From assembly GCA_010909165.1 (NCBI GenBank), contig MU008166.1, positions 1 to 64,000 of the forward strand: a stretch of DNA of 64,000 nt, given 5' to 3'. Positions 12,585 through 24,370 of this stretch are shown one piece after another. The translations under genes were made by a program, and so were the position numbers. The notes under the pieces were generated by a model. The model made no database searches and had not been told where the DNA came from. It saw only the letters and a list, made by a program, of their open reading frames with translations. Numbering within the stretch: the stretch's first letter is position 1; the number at the start of each line of letters is the position of its first letter. The stretch is from Anthoceros angustus. Lineage: Eukaryota > Streptophyta > Anthocerotopsida > Anthocerotales > Anthocerotaceae.

Positions 12585-14629
12585 TCTTGGTATCGAGCCC
12601 CGCGATCTTCAACAATGATGGCTCACGGAGGGACCCAGACCATCACCATATGACACCGATCGCTCAAGACGAGGAGGAGCCAATCGCCATCGGCGTAGGG
12701 CGGCCCTGATTCTTCCCCGTCACCAAGACGACCGGACGCCACCCCACTCCGGACGCCTTCCCTCCAGACGGCCGAGACAATCCCAAAAGGCGTGACGCCT
12801 CGCTGCCGCCCCGTCCGGGCCACGAGGATCCATGTGATCCCACCATCCCGAGGTGGAGTCCGAGTACCACACGTAATCCTCGGCTGGGCCGACTAAAGCT
12901 CCCGAGCCCGCCGAGCTCCTCCCGCAAAGACTGCCGACACAACGCCAAGGACGCCGAGGCCTCGATCCCCGGACACGCAGAGGCCGCCACGCCCCCGGCC
13001 CCTCGGATGTAGAAGACACAGAATTGAGGCCGCCCGCAAGGAGCGACGCCGCCGCCGCCAGAAACCGAAAAGTAGCCATGGAGTCGGCCTCACCCGCCGC
13101 CGAATCTCGGCGGTCCGGGTCAGCCGGAGCGCCAGGATGGCTTGCGCACGGGCACCGTCTCGCAGAGGAAGCGCGACGGTGGATCCCGCCTCCATGCCAT
13201 CACCGCGCCACGAGCCCGATCGGAGCCGCGCCAAGAGGTACTCCGGATCCGCCCAAGCCCAACCGGCCAAGAATGAAAGAACGGCATCGGTGGTCATGTG
13301 GCAAGACGAAATGAGGAGGAGCAAACCTTGCGCCTGACAGAACCTCCTCCCCGTGAAAACAACAACAAGGACATCCGAAGGTAAGGAGGTCGCAGCCTCG
13401 AGAACGGGAGGCCTGTGGGGCCTACCAGAGCAACTCGAGTCCCAAGAGGACCGTCCTCGACCACCGATAAAGAATTACCAGTAAGATCGTAACCACGACC
13501 TTCAATGGAAACGAAAAGATGCACAAGCGGTTCATGATCGCGGACAAGTACCTCCTCACGGGAAGGACGACCCACCAAGATACACGCGTGATGTCACTGG
13601 AAGGGTACGCTGCATCTGGAGGCAAAAAAGCAAGTAGAATTGGGCATGGAAGCCCCATCTACTCGCCCTCCTTCCGAACACTTCCAACAATGAACATTAC
13701 CGGAAGATTCACCACACCAAGAAGAATATCGGATAAATCATACCAACCTTGGACATGCCTGACGAGGAATGTAAAATCGAGCTTCATCGATGGATCAAAT
13801 TCGACTTCGAGCCGACACAACTGCATACCGCACACCGGTCAAGCAATGAAAGCAACATTAATTACGGCAATAACAAGTACAAGCATGCCAACACCCAACA
13901 CAAGCCCAAATGGGGACAAGGCAAACGCGATGGAAAAGAAACCGACCTTCAAGCTGACCGAGGAGGAGCGAAGAAGTATCAGACAAACACATGTGCTTCA
14001 CATGTGCCTCCACCGACCACGGTCGGTCATGCCCACACCGCCGACTTCATCAATCGGCTCAAAGAGACGGCGACCACCCGCCTCGGACTGGAGGTAAGCC
14101 CAAGAGCAACTGGGGGGTCAAGATCGAGGAGATCGAGGAACCCCAAATCACCGCTGCGCGTGTCGGCCAAACCTCCGACTCACGCCGACTTCCCAACTCG
14201 CCCCACATACCGATCAAGATGCCAAGAAGCATCGAGGAGAGCGGCAATGACGCCGACTCGTGGAGCCAGCCCACCATTTCATCTCGCAGCGGCCAACCGC
14301 AGTATCCATCAGTGACACCGGACGAGTGTCGACGGTGGTCACCGCTACAACGGCAAGGAGACCGACAAGGAGTGAGCGCCACCGCCACCGTGGTTTTTCC
14401 CGAGGGCACCAAGAGGAACTGGAGTTCATGGGCCCGCCTTTGCCACGATCTCATCGCGGCAAACCGTGGCTTGCCCACCACCCAAGCACCGCAAATTGAC
14501 CGGGCACACAACACTATAGTGCCTGGGTGGCACCTAATATGTCATGCGTGATGTATACATCCCCGACAAATTGTTGTTTGCGTGATCGGCCCTCAAAGCA
14601 TCCGCGAAGGCCATCACGCTGGGGAAAGA
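12585..14629 (+). mobile_element. Ty3/gypsy gag-protease fragment, frameshifted
   Basis: Primer site, leader, gag and protease-linked region in the normal order. The gag phrase NEKMHKRFM is near 13515-13545, a zinc-knuckle-like CFTCASTDHGRSC is near 13991-14030, and the protease/RT linker motifs are near 14400-14530. The frame shifts repeatedly. At about 14,620-14,629 it runs through RNase H-side sequence (GGGGAAAGACGCCAAGAGG) and returns to gag at the shared CGCCAAGAGG. Confidence 0.75.
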
Positions 14630-15772
14630 CGCCAAGAGGTACTCCGGATCCGCCCAAGCCCAACCGGCCAAGAATGAAAGAACGGCATCGGTGGTCATGT
14701 GGCAAGACGAAATGAGGAGGAGCAAACCTTGCGCCTGACAGAACCTCCTCCCCGTGAAAACAACAACAAGGACATCCGAAGGTAAGGAGGTCGCAGCCTC
14801 GAGAACGGGAGGCCTGTGGGGCCTACCAGAGCAACTCGAGTCCCAAGAGGACCGTCCTCGACCACCGATAAAGAATTACCAGTAAGATCGTAACCACGAC
14901 CTTCAATGGAAACGAAAAGATGCACAAGCGGTTCATGATCGCGGACAAGTACCTCCTCACGGGAAGGACGACCCACCAAGATACACGCGTGATGTCACTG
15001 GAAGGGTACGCTGCATCTGGAGGCAAAAAAGCAAGTAGAATTGGGCATGGAAGCCCCATCTACTCGCCCTCCTTCCGAACACTTCCAACAATGAACATTA
15101 CCGGAAGATTCACCACACCAAGAAGAATATCGGATAAATCATACCAACCTTGGACATGCCTGACGAGGAATGTAAAATCGAGCTTCATCGATGGATCAAA
15201 TTCGACTTCGAGCCGACACAACTGCATACCGCACACCGGTCAAGCAATGAAAGCAACATTAATTACGGCAATAACAAGTACAAGCATGCCAACACCCAAC
15301 ACAAGCCCAAATGGGGACAAGGCAAACGCGATGGAAAAGAAACCGACCTTCAAGCTGACCGAGGAGGAGCGAAGAAGTATCAGACAAACACATGTGCTTC
15401 ACATGTGCCTCCACCGACCACGGTCGGTCATGCCCACACCGCCGACTTCATCAATCGGCTCAAAGAGACGGCGACCACCCGCCTCGGACTGGAGGTAAGC
15501 CCAAGAGCAACTGGGGGGTCAAGATCGAGGAGATCGAGGAACCCCAAATCACCGCTGCGCGTGTCGGCCAAACCTCCGACTCACGCCGACTTCCCAACTC
15601 GCCCCACATACCGATCAAGATGCCAAGAAGCATCGAGGAGAGCGGCAATGACGCCGACTCGTGGAGCCAGCCCACCATTTCATCTCGCAGCGGCCAACCG
15701 CAGTATCCATCAGTGACACCGGACGAGTGTCGACGGTGGTCACCGCTACAACGGCAAGGAGACCGACAAGGA
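14630..15772 (+). mobile_element. Ty3/gypsy gag-protease, exact second copy
   Basis: Base-identical to 13229-14371 (offset 1,401 bp), including its frameshifts. It ends at the shared word CGACAAGGA, where the sequence jumps from protease to RNase H. Confidence 0.8.
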
Positions 15773-16110
15773 AATGTTAGCCATCATACACGCCACCAAG
15801 GTATGGCGCCACTACCTACTCGGCCAACATTTCACTTGCTTCATCGACCACCATTAAACTCTTTTTCACCCCTACTCAACGCACGACGGCTACCGGTCCG
15901 AACACTTAGCCGATTATGATATGGACATCAATCGTGGCGGGACCCTCCAGCGTCGTGGCGAGGCCTCGGCGGGAGGGCTGCACCTTGATGGTGACATACC
16001 GGAAACCTGCGCCAAGTTCGCAGTGCAAAGGACCCAAAATGGTGGTCGGTTTATCAGTGTTAGCGACACGCAAGCCGGCATACCCACTAGCCTCCCGCAG
16101 TCTACTCTAT
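15773..16110 (+). mobile_element. Ty3/gypsy RNase H fragment
   Basis: Matches the RNase H block at 20.49-20.86 kb and 22.50-22.87 kb, with motifs AIIHA, VWRHY and the FTCF-x-DHH region. It continues into the stretch after RNase H (ADYDMDI) and breaks off at CAAGGACGC, where gag sequence resumes. Confidence 0.75.
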
Positions 16111-17226
16111 CAAGGACGCCAGGCCACGATCCGGACGCACAGAGGCCGCCACGACTCCCCGCCCCGGATGAGAAGACACAGAATTGAGGCCGCCCGCGGG
16201 CGAGCCACACGCCGCCGGCCAGAAAGCCGAGGCAGCCATGGAGCCCTCACCCGCCGAATCTCGGCGGTCCGGCACGAAGCCGGAGCGCCACCGATGGCTT
16301 GTTGTGCCATCGGCCTGTCTCCGCGCAAGAGGAAGCGGCGACGGTGGATCCCGCCTCCCATGCCATCACCCGACGAGCCCACCGGAGCCGGGCGCCAAGA
16401 GGTACTCCGGACCCGCCCCAAGAACCCAGACGTCAAGAATGAAAGAACGGCATCGGGCCGACGAGGAGGAGCAAACCTTGCGCACCGACGGTAAACCTCC
16501 TCGTGAAAACAACAACAAGGACATCCGGTAAGGTCAGCCTCGGCAGAGAATGGAGGCCTGTGGGTCGGGCCTACCAGAGCAACTCGAGTCCCAAGAGGAC
16601 TCGCCTCGACCAAGGCACCGATAAAGAATTACAGCAGTAAGATCGTAACCACGACCTTCAATGGAAACGAAAAGATGCACAAGCGGTTCATGACTGGACA
16701 AGTCGGACAAGTACCCGGAGAAGGAGGGACGACCAAGATACACCGCGTGATGTCGCTGAAGGGTACGCATCGCTGGTGGAGGCAGGAAAAGCAAGTAGAA
16801 TTGGGCATGGAAGCCCCATCTACTCGGCCCTCCTTCCGCCAAATCTTCCCGCCACCAACCACCGCGGAATCGATCCGCTCGAAGATTCACCAAGACTGCA
16901 AGAATATCGATAGCAATTTAACCTTGACATACGACGAGGAAGTAAAATCGAGCGCTTCATCGATGGATCAAATTCGACCTTCGAGCCGACGCCAACCGCA
17001 GGCACACTGGTCAAGCAATGAAAGCAGCGATTACGGCACGTACAATAAAGCATGCCAACACCCAACTGCAAGCCCAAATGGGGACAAGCGGCAAACGCGA
17101 TGGAAAAGAAACCGACCTTCAAGCTCTTGACCGAGGAGGAGCGGAAGAAGTATCAGACAAACACATGTGCTTCACATGTGCCTCCACCGACCACGGTCGG
17201 GTCATGCCCACACCGCCGACTTCATC
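16111..17226 (+). mobile_element. Ty3/gypsy gag fragment
   Basis: Gag with the NEKMHKRFM phrase (near 16660-16690) and the zinc knuckle (near 17165-17200). It ends at GACTTCATCA, where it switches to integrase sequence. Positions 16514-17067 are repeated exactly at 17530-18083. Confidence 0.75.
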
Positions 17227-17529
17227 ACTCACCTACCTCGGACACGCTCCGGCAAGGGCATCGGTGATTGTCGACCGATTGTCAAGGTTTGCCACCTAGT
17301 CCCCACCACGTGATTGGCCGACCGGCCCGGATGTTTATCCGGAAGTGTTTGGTGCGCCCCGGAAAATATCGTGTCGGAGACACGAAGTTCACATCTCGAT
17401 TACGGAAGGCGTTCACGAGAATCCCTCGGGATCCGGCAACTCATGTCCACTGACTGCCACCCAGACGGTCGAGACGGAGAAGCACAACCAAGTCTCACGA
17501 AGACATGCTGCGCCACTTACGCCGGGAAA
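17227..17529 (+). mobile_element. Ty3/gypsy integrase fragment
   Basis: Carries the ITHLPR and VIVDRLSK-type phrases of the integrase catalytic core and a later integrase stretch. It corresponds to parts of 23.13-23.22 kb and 23.7-23.97 kb. It returns to gag at ACAAGGAC. Confidence 0.7.
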
Positions 17530-18773
17530 AACAAGGACATCCGGTAAGGTCAGCCTCGGCAGAGAATGGAGGCCTGTGGGTCGGGCCTACCAGAGCAACT
17601 CGAGTCCCAAGAGGACTCGCCTCGACCAAGGCACCGATAAAGAATTACAGCAGTAAGATCGTAACCACGACCTTCAATGGAAACGAAAAGATGCACAAGC
17701 GGTTCATGACTGGACAAGTCGGACAAGTACCCGGAGAAGGAGGGACGACCAAGATACACCGCGTGATGTCGCTGAAGGGTACGCATCGCTGGTGGAGGCA
17801 GGAAAAGCAAGTAGAATTGGGCATGGAAGCCCCATCTACTCGGCCCTCCTTCCGCCAAATCTTCCCGCCACCAACCACCGCGGAATCGATCCGCTCGAAG
17901 ATTCACCAAGACTGCAAGAATATCGATAGCAATTTAACCTTGACATACGACGAGGAAGTAAAATCGAGCGCTTCATCGATGGATCAAATTCGACCTTCGA
18001 GCCGACGCCAACCGCAGGCACACTGGTCAAGCAATGAAAGCAGCGATTACGGCACGTACAATAAAGCATGCCAACACCCAACTCAAGCCCAAATGGGGAC
18101 AAGCAAGAAACGCGATGGAAAAGAAACCGACCTTCAAGCTCTTGACCGAGGAGGAGCGGAAGAAGTATCAGACAAACACATGTGCTTCACATGTGCCTCC
18201 ACCGACCACGGTCGGGTCATGCCCACACCGCCGACTTCATCAATCGGCTCAAAGAGACGGGCGACCACCGCCTCGGGATGGAGGTAAGCCCAAGAGCAAC
18301 TGGGGTCAAGATCGAGGAGATCGAGGAACCCCAAATCACCGCTCGCGCGGGCAGTCGGCCAAACCTCACTCGCCTGACTTCCCAACCGTCCCACATACCG
18401 ATCAAGATGAAGCATCGAGGAGAGCGGGCAATCTGCCGGGACTCGTGAGCCCCACCATTTCATCTCGCAGCCCAACCGTAATCCCAGGGACACGGACGAG
18501 TGTCGGTGGTCACCGCTCAACGGCAAGGAGACCGACAAGGAGCGGAGCGCCACCGCCACCGTGGTTTTTCCCGGAGGGCACCAAGAGGAACGGAGTTCAG
18601 CCGTGCCGCCTTTGCCACGATCTCATCGCAAAACCGTGGCTTGCCCACCACCCAAGCACCGCAAATTGACCGGGCACACAACACTATAGTGCCTGGGTGG
18701 CACCTAATATGTCATGCGTGATGTATACATCCCGACAAATTGTTGTTTGCGTGATCGGCCCTCAATAAAGCTG
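17530..18773 (+). mobile_element. Ty3/gypsy gag-protease fragment
   Basis: Second copy of gag (17530-18083 identical to 16514-17067, offset 1,016 bp), then zinc knuckle near 18180-18215 and protease-linked sequence to about 18770. The VVFP and HDLI motifs lie near 18560-18640, in different frames. Confidence 0.75.
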
Positions 18774-20868
18774 CCGGCAACATATGTACATCGCCCAAGA
18801 GAGTCTTACCGGAGGGTACGGCAGCAGTCCCGCCACCGCCGACACGGAGGTCGCACTCCGTGCCATGAAGGATCTCATGCACCGCCGACCGGCTCGAGCC
18901 GCCCATAACTTCCCCACGGTCCGTGGACCACGCCATCGAGCTTCGCACAAACCGTTAGTATACCGCCTTATCGCATGCTGCAGTAGCGAAGAAATCAAGA
19001 GGCGTGGATGAACTCATGCAGGGCTTCGCTCGCCCTGTCGCCTTGGCACCCGTGATGTGGTGGCCAAACCCGACATGGAGGTTGTGCGCCGACACGGCCC
19101 GAATAAGGCCATCGTGAACGCAGGTCGATGCCCGTAATCGGCGAGATTCGACCAACCCATGGGGACACATTTCACCAAGATCGACCGAGGTTTTACCAGA
19201 TTTAATCCGGAAGGCGAACACAAGACCGCCTTCCGACAAGGCACGCCACTCGAGTGGGTCGTTATGGCGCTCGGCTCACTAACGCCCCGCCACCTCCGGC
19301 CCGGAGGACACCACTACTCGGCCTCGGCATCTCATCGGACCCATGGGACCGATGCAGAGGCCGCGTCTCATCGGGCCCTAACCCTCTTCATCCGCCCCAT
19401 TGCTCCAGCCACGGCCCTCAATAGCATGCCCGGCAAGTATGTACATCGCCCGCCAAGAGAGTCTTACTGGAGGGTACGGCAGAGTCCCGCCACTCAGCCG
19501 CCGAGGTCGCACTTCCGCAGCCATGAAGGATCGCTGCACTCGCCGACGGCTCGAGCCGCCCAACAACTTCCCCACGCCCCCGTGGACCACGCCATCGAGC
19601 TCGCCCGCACAAACCGTTAGTATACCGCCTTATCGCACGGCCGCAGCGAAGAAATCAAGAGGCGTGGATGAACTCTTACACAGGGCTTCGCTCGCCCTGT
19701 CGCCTTCGCACCCGTGATGTGGGCCAAACCCGACCAGGAGGTTGTGCGTCGATGCCCCAATAAGGCAACCATCGTGAACGTACGATGCCCGTAATCGATG
19801 AGACGGACCAACCCATGGGACACGTTACTTCACCAAGATCGACGAGGTCGTGGTTTTACCAGATCGAATCCGGAAGGCGATGAACACAAGACCGCCTTCC
19901 GCACAAGGCACCACTCGAGTGGGTCGTTATGGCGCTCGGCTCACTAACGCCCCGCCACCTTCCAAAGGTCTCATGCAGAGATCCCGAGGCCGCCACCACG
20001 GGTGGAGGTCTTTCGACGACATCCTAATCTACACAAGCCAGAGGAACACCACGCTTATTCCAGAGTCATGGAACTCCTTCAAGCATAATCTCCTGCAAAG
20101 AAGCAAGGCGCCTTTATGCGGGAAAATGCGAATACCTGGGCACATCATCTGCGCCGACGATCTCACGACACCCGCAAAACCAAGTATTATGGAGTGGCCC
20201 TTCCAATGACGTGACCAAGCGAGGCTTCCTCGCATGGCGGTGTTTCTACCGCAGTTCGTCCTGCACTTCACGAATTGCCATGCCACCGATGAGGCCCTCA
20301 AAGCATCCGTAAGGCCATCACGCTGGGGAAAGACGCCAAGAGGCCTTCTCTCTCTGAACGCCTCTCAAGACCGCCTCCCGTCTGCTGTATGACCCGCACT
20401 AGGCACACGGACATCAGCTATTGGGGCCGTGTTGTCCCAAAACGGTGGTCATCGCCACGAGTCTCAGAGATGTGCACAACGAACTTCATGCAGCGACAAG
20501 GAAATGTTAGCCATCATACACGCCACCAAGGTATGGCGCCACTACTCGGCCAACATTTCACTTGCTTCACCGACCACCATTCACATGCACTTTTTCAACC
20601 ACTACTCAACGCACGCTACCGGTCCGAACACTTAGCCGATTATGATATGGACATCAAACGTGACGGGACCCTCCAACGCCGTGGGGCGACGGCCGGCGGA
20701 GGGCCCGCACCTTGATGGTGACATACCGGAAACCTCGCGCCAAGTTCGCAGTGCAAAGGACCCAAAATGGTGGTCCTTTATCAACAGTGTTAGCGACACG
20801 CAAGCCGGATACCCACTAGCCTCCCAGTCTACTCTATCAAGGACGCAAAACCAGACGGAAGGGCCATT
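18774..20868 (+). mobile_element. Ty3/gypsy reverse transcriptase and RNase H, two overlapping partial copies
   Basis: The RT start region appears twice (about 18774-19330 and 19415-19980). The catalytic FDDIL box is near 20015-20030, and the EWPF/RGFL region is at 20190-20240. RNase H follows (CTCAAAGCATC near 20300; AIIHATKVWRHY near 20510-20545; FTDHH near 20565-20580). The domain order is normal for Ty3/gypsy, but every domain contains frameshifts. An active copy would make element cDNA from RNA in cytoplasmic particles; this one cannot be translated as written. Confidence 0.75.
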
Positions 20869-20869
20869 G

Positions 20870-21395
20870 GTCATACCAACCCAAATGACCCAACTCCGAC
20901 GCCATCATCCTACACGACCGCACGACACCGATCTCGTGGACACCAGATCGACAAAACTTATGCGAGGGTCAAGCAAAGATTACCATTGGGAGGACATGCA
21001 GATGTCATAGCATGGGTCCGCCTCGCACCTCCCGCCAACAGTCAAACCCGAGCATCGAAACTCCCGGTCAGCAACCCTTACAGATCTCTTGGCGATTTCA
21101 CCATCTCCATGGACTTCATCACTCACCTACCTGACACGCCCGCAAGGAGATCCGGGTGATTGTCACCGATTGTCCAAGGTTTGCCACCTAGTCCCCACCA
21201 TGCCTACGCTGCCAAGAACCGCCTGATGTTTATCCGGAAGTGTTTCTACCGCATGGCGCCTCAAAAGTGTGTCCGGCGAGACACGGTTCACATCTCGCCT
21301 GAAGACGCTCACGTAATCCTCGATCCGCAACTCATGTCCACACCGCCACCCCGAGACGGCCGATTGAGAAGCACAACCAAGTCTCTCAAGACATG
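20870..21395 (+). mobile_element. Ty3/gypsy integrase fragment
   Basis: Contains the zinc-binding/linker region (IDKTYARVK), the core start FTISMDFITHLP (near 21095-21130), and downstream integrase sequence to 21395. It is base-identical to 23433-23958. Confidence 0.75.
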
Positions 21396-21652
21396 GTGTC
21401 AACCACGGATCCGCATGAGTTCCCAATCCAAGTGATCTTGCAGACAATCCATGATGGAGCTTCCACTTTCACAAATCTCCCAAGCTTGCGATGCACCTTG
21501 ACGGCCTTCCATACACTTCGGATGTGTTGGGCTGTCCAACACCTGGATCGCCTTGCATCCCTATCCTCCGGCCTCAAGTTCCTCTTCCCCGGCTCCTAGC
21601 AACAACTTGCTTCTTAGGTGCGCCACCATCTTGTACCTTCAAAATAATCGCA
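21391..21652 (+). repeat. Fragment of the 2.2-kb unit plus unassigned sequence
   Basis: Positions 21391-21502 match the unit's ACATGGTGTCAACCACGGATC...CACAAATCTCCC stretch. Positions 21503-21650 match nothing else I can see in the window: A/C/T-rich with CTCCTAGCAACAACTTGC. The sequence then re-enters RT at GCACAAACCGTTAG. Confidence 0.65.
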
Positions 21653-23289
21653 CAAACCGTTAGTATACCGCCTTATCGCACGGTGCTGCGTAGCGAAGAA
21701 ATCAAGAGGCGTGGATGAACTCTTACAGCAGCTTCTCGCCCTGTCGCCTTCGGCACCCGTGACAATGGCCAAACCCGACGTGGAGGTTGTGCCGATTACG
21801 CCAATAAGGCAACCATCGAACGCAGATGCCCGTAATCGGCGAGATCGACCAACCCATGGACCATTTCACCAAGATCGACCGAGGTCGTGGTTTTACCGCA
21901 TCGTAATCCGGAAGGCGATGACAAGACCGCCACAAGTGGGTCGCATGGCGCTCGGCTCACCAACGCCCCGCCACCTTCCAAAGGTCTCATGCAAGAGATC
22001 CCGAGGCCGCCGCCACGGGTGGAGGTCTTTCCGACGACATCTACACAAGGGCCCAGGGAACACTACCGCTATTCCGAGTCATGGAACTCCTTCGAAGCAT
22101 AATCTCGCAAAAGAAGCAAGCGCCTTTATGCGGTGAAAATGCGGGCACATCATCGGCCGACGTATCTCACGACACCAAAACCAAGGCGATTATGGAGTGG
22201 CCCTTCCAACGACGTGACCACCGGGCGAGGCCTCGGCATGGCGTGTTTCTACCGCAGTTCGCCTGAATTTTAACGAATTGCCATGCCACCGACAGAGGCC
22301 CTCAAAGCATCCTGAAGGCCATCACGCTGGGGAAAGACGCCAAGAGGCCTTCTCTCTCCGAACGGCCTCAAGACCGCCTCCGCCCTTGTGGCGGACCGCG
22401 CAGCCCCCACACACACGACGCCTCGATCAGTAGCCGTGTTGTCCCAAAACGGCAGGTCATCGCCACGAGTCCCAGAGCTGGTGGTACAACGAATCACGCT
22501 GCACGACAAGGAAATGTTAGCCATCATACACGCCACCAAGGTATGGCGCCACTACCTACTCGGCCAACATTTCACTTGCTTCATCGACCACCATTCGATA
22601 CTTTTTCAACCACCTACTCAACGCATCGCACCGGGTCCGAACACTTAGCCGATTATGATATGGACATCAAATACGCGTGACGGACCCTCCAACGCCGTGG
22701 CAGACGCTGGCCAGCAGGAGGGCCTGCACCTTGATGGTGACACATTGGAAACTGCGCCAAGTTCGCGCAGCCTCGCCAAAGGACCCAAAATGGTGGTCGC
22801 TTTATCAGTGTGTTAGCAGACACGCAAGCCGGCATACCCACTAGCCTCCCGCAGTCTACTCTATCAAGGACGCAAACTCAGATCGGAAGGGCCATTTGGT
22901 CATACCAACCCACCGACCCAACTCCGACGGCCATCCTACACGACCGACGGCCGATCTCGGGACACCTCGATCGACAAAACTTATGCGAGGGTCACAAAGA
23001 TTACCATTGGGAGGACATGCGCAGATGTCATAGCATGGGTCCGCTCCCGCACCTCCCGCCAACAGTCAAACCCGAGCATCGAAACTCCCGGCCGCAACCC
23101 TTACAGATCCCGCTTGGCGATTTCACCATCTCCATGGACTTCATCACTCACCTACCTCGGACACGCTCCAAGGATGATCCGGGTGATTGTCGACCGATTG
23201 TCCAAGGTTTGCCACCTAGTTGTCACCTCGGTTTACACACAATTGCGATTTCTTCACTCGCCACATAAAATCCACCAAGAGCAACTTCA
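21653..23289 (+). mobile_element. Ty3/gypsy RT-RNase H-integrase fragment
   Basis: A more deleted second run of pol. The RT start is at 21653-22000, the RT region around 22025-22260 has the FDDI-equivalent damaged, RNase H is at 22435-22640 (DKEMLAIIHATKVWRHY, FIDHH), and integrase is at 22870-23230 (IDKT, DFITHLP, VIVDRLSK). Frame breaks occur throughout. It joins the unit at CCGCAACATCC. Confidence 0.75.
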
Positions 23290-23437
23290 GCCCTTTTCCA
23301 CTTACCGCAACATCCGAATCCGTGATGGAGCCTACATCACATTTTACAATCAAGGCGTGATAGCCTATAGATTTGAAGTAAAAATAAAAAAACAATTAAC
23401 TCACTATTCTAATCCGCAATCTATCTCTAGATGTCAT
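23290..23437 (+). repeat. Interposed fragment of the 2.2-kb unit
   Basis: Matches the unit from CGCAACATCCGAATCCG through the A/T-rich intron-like stretch to CTCTAGATGTCATACC. It switches to integrase inside the shared word GTCATACCA. Confidence 0.85.
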
Positions 23438-24370
23438 ACCAACCCAAATGACCCAACTCCGACGCCATCATCCTACACGACCGCACGACACCGATCTCGT
23501 GGACACCAGATCGACAAAACTTATGCGAGGGTCAAGCAAAGATTACCATTGGGAGGACATGCAGATGTCATAGCATGGGTCCGCCTCGCACCTCCCGCCA
23601 ACAGTCAAACCCGAGCATCGAAACTCCCGGTCAGCAACCCTTACAGATCTCTTGGCGATTTCACCATCTCCATGGACTTCATCACTCACCTACCTGACAC
23701 GCCCGCAAGGAGATCCGGGTGATTGTCACCGATTGTCCAAGGTTTGCCACCTAGTCCCCACCATGCCTACGCTGCCAAGAACCGCCTGATGTTTATCCGG
23801 AAGTGTTTCTACCGCATGGCGCCTCAAAAGTGTGTCCGGCGAGACACGGTTCACATCTCGCCTGAAGACGCTCACGTAATCCTCGATCCGCAACTCATGT
23901 CCACACCGCCACCCCGAGACGGCCGATTGAGAAGCACAACCAAGTCTCTCAAGACATGCCGCGCCACTTCGCCAGAAAACAAGGACGGTGGGAGGAGCTT
24001 TTACCTCTTATGGAGCCAGATAACCTCCAAGCATGCCGCAACCGAGTCGCCTTCAAGCTCTTGTATGGTGAATGCCCACCACCTGGCCTCGCCCTCCTCC
24101 CAACGCCAATGGCAAAGCGCCGAACTCACGGAGGATGTGTTTCACAAGTTCATGAGGCACGCAAGAAGTAGTGATGTACAAGCATGTCGACAAGGACGCC
24201 CATCTCTTACCAGTTGGACAGATGGTGTGGCTTCGATGAAGCCCCATAGGTATCCTCTCTGCGTGTCTCGCAAGCTCGCTGCATCGGCCAGGGTCCTTTC
24301 CCATCACCCGATCAACCCGGCCGATATCGCTTGGGCTTGCAGACCGGAAGATGTGCTTGACGCTCCATGT
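23433..24370 (+). mobile_element. Ty3/gypsy integrase and C-terminal fragment
   Basis: Its first 526 bp copy 20870-21395 exactly. It then continues into the integrase C-terminal half with the phrase GRWEELLPLMEP (near 23985-24020), the FKLLYGECPPPG region (near 24050-24085), and a C-terminal region after integrase. No chromodomain is recognisable. It ends by switching to the unit at GTCTCTATG. Confidence 0.75.
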
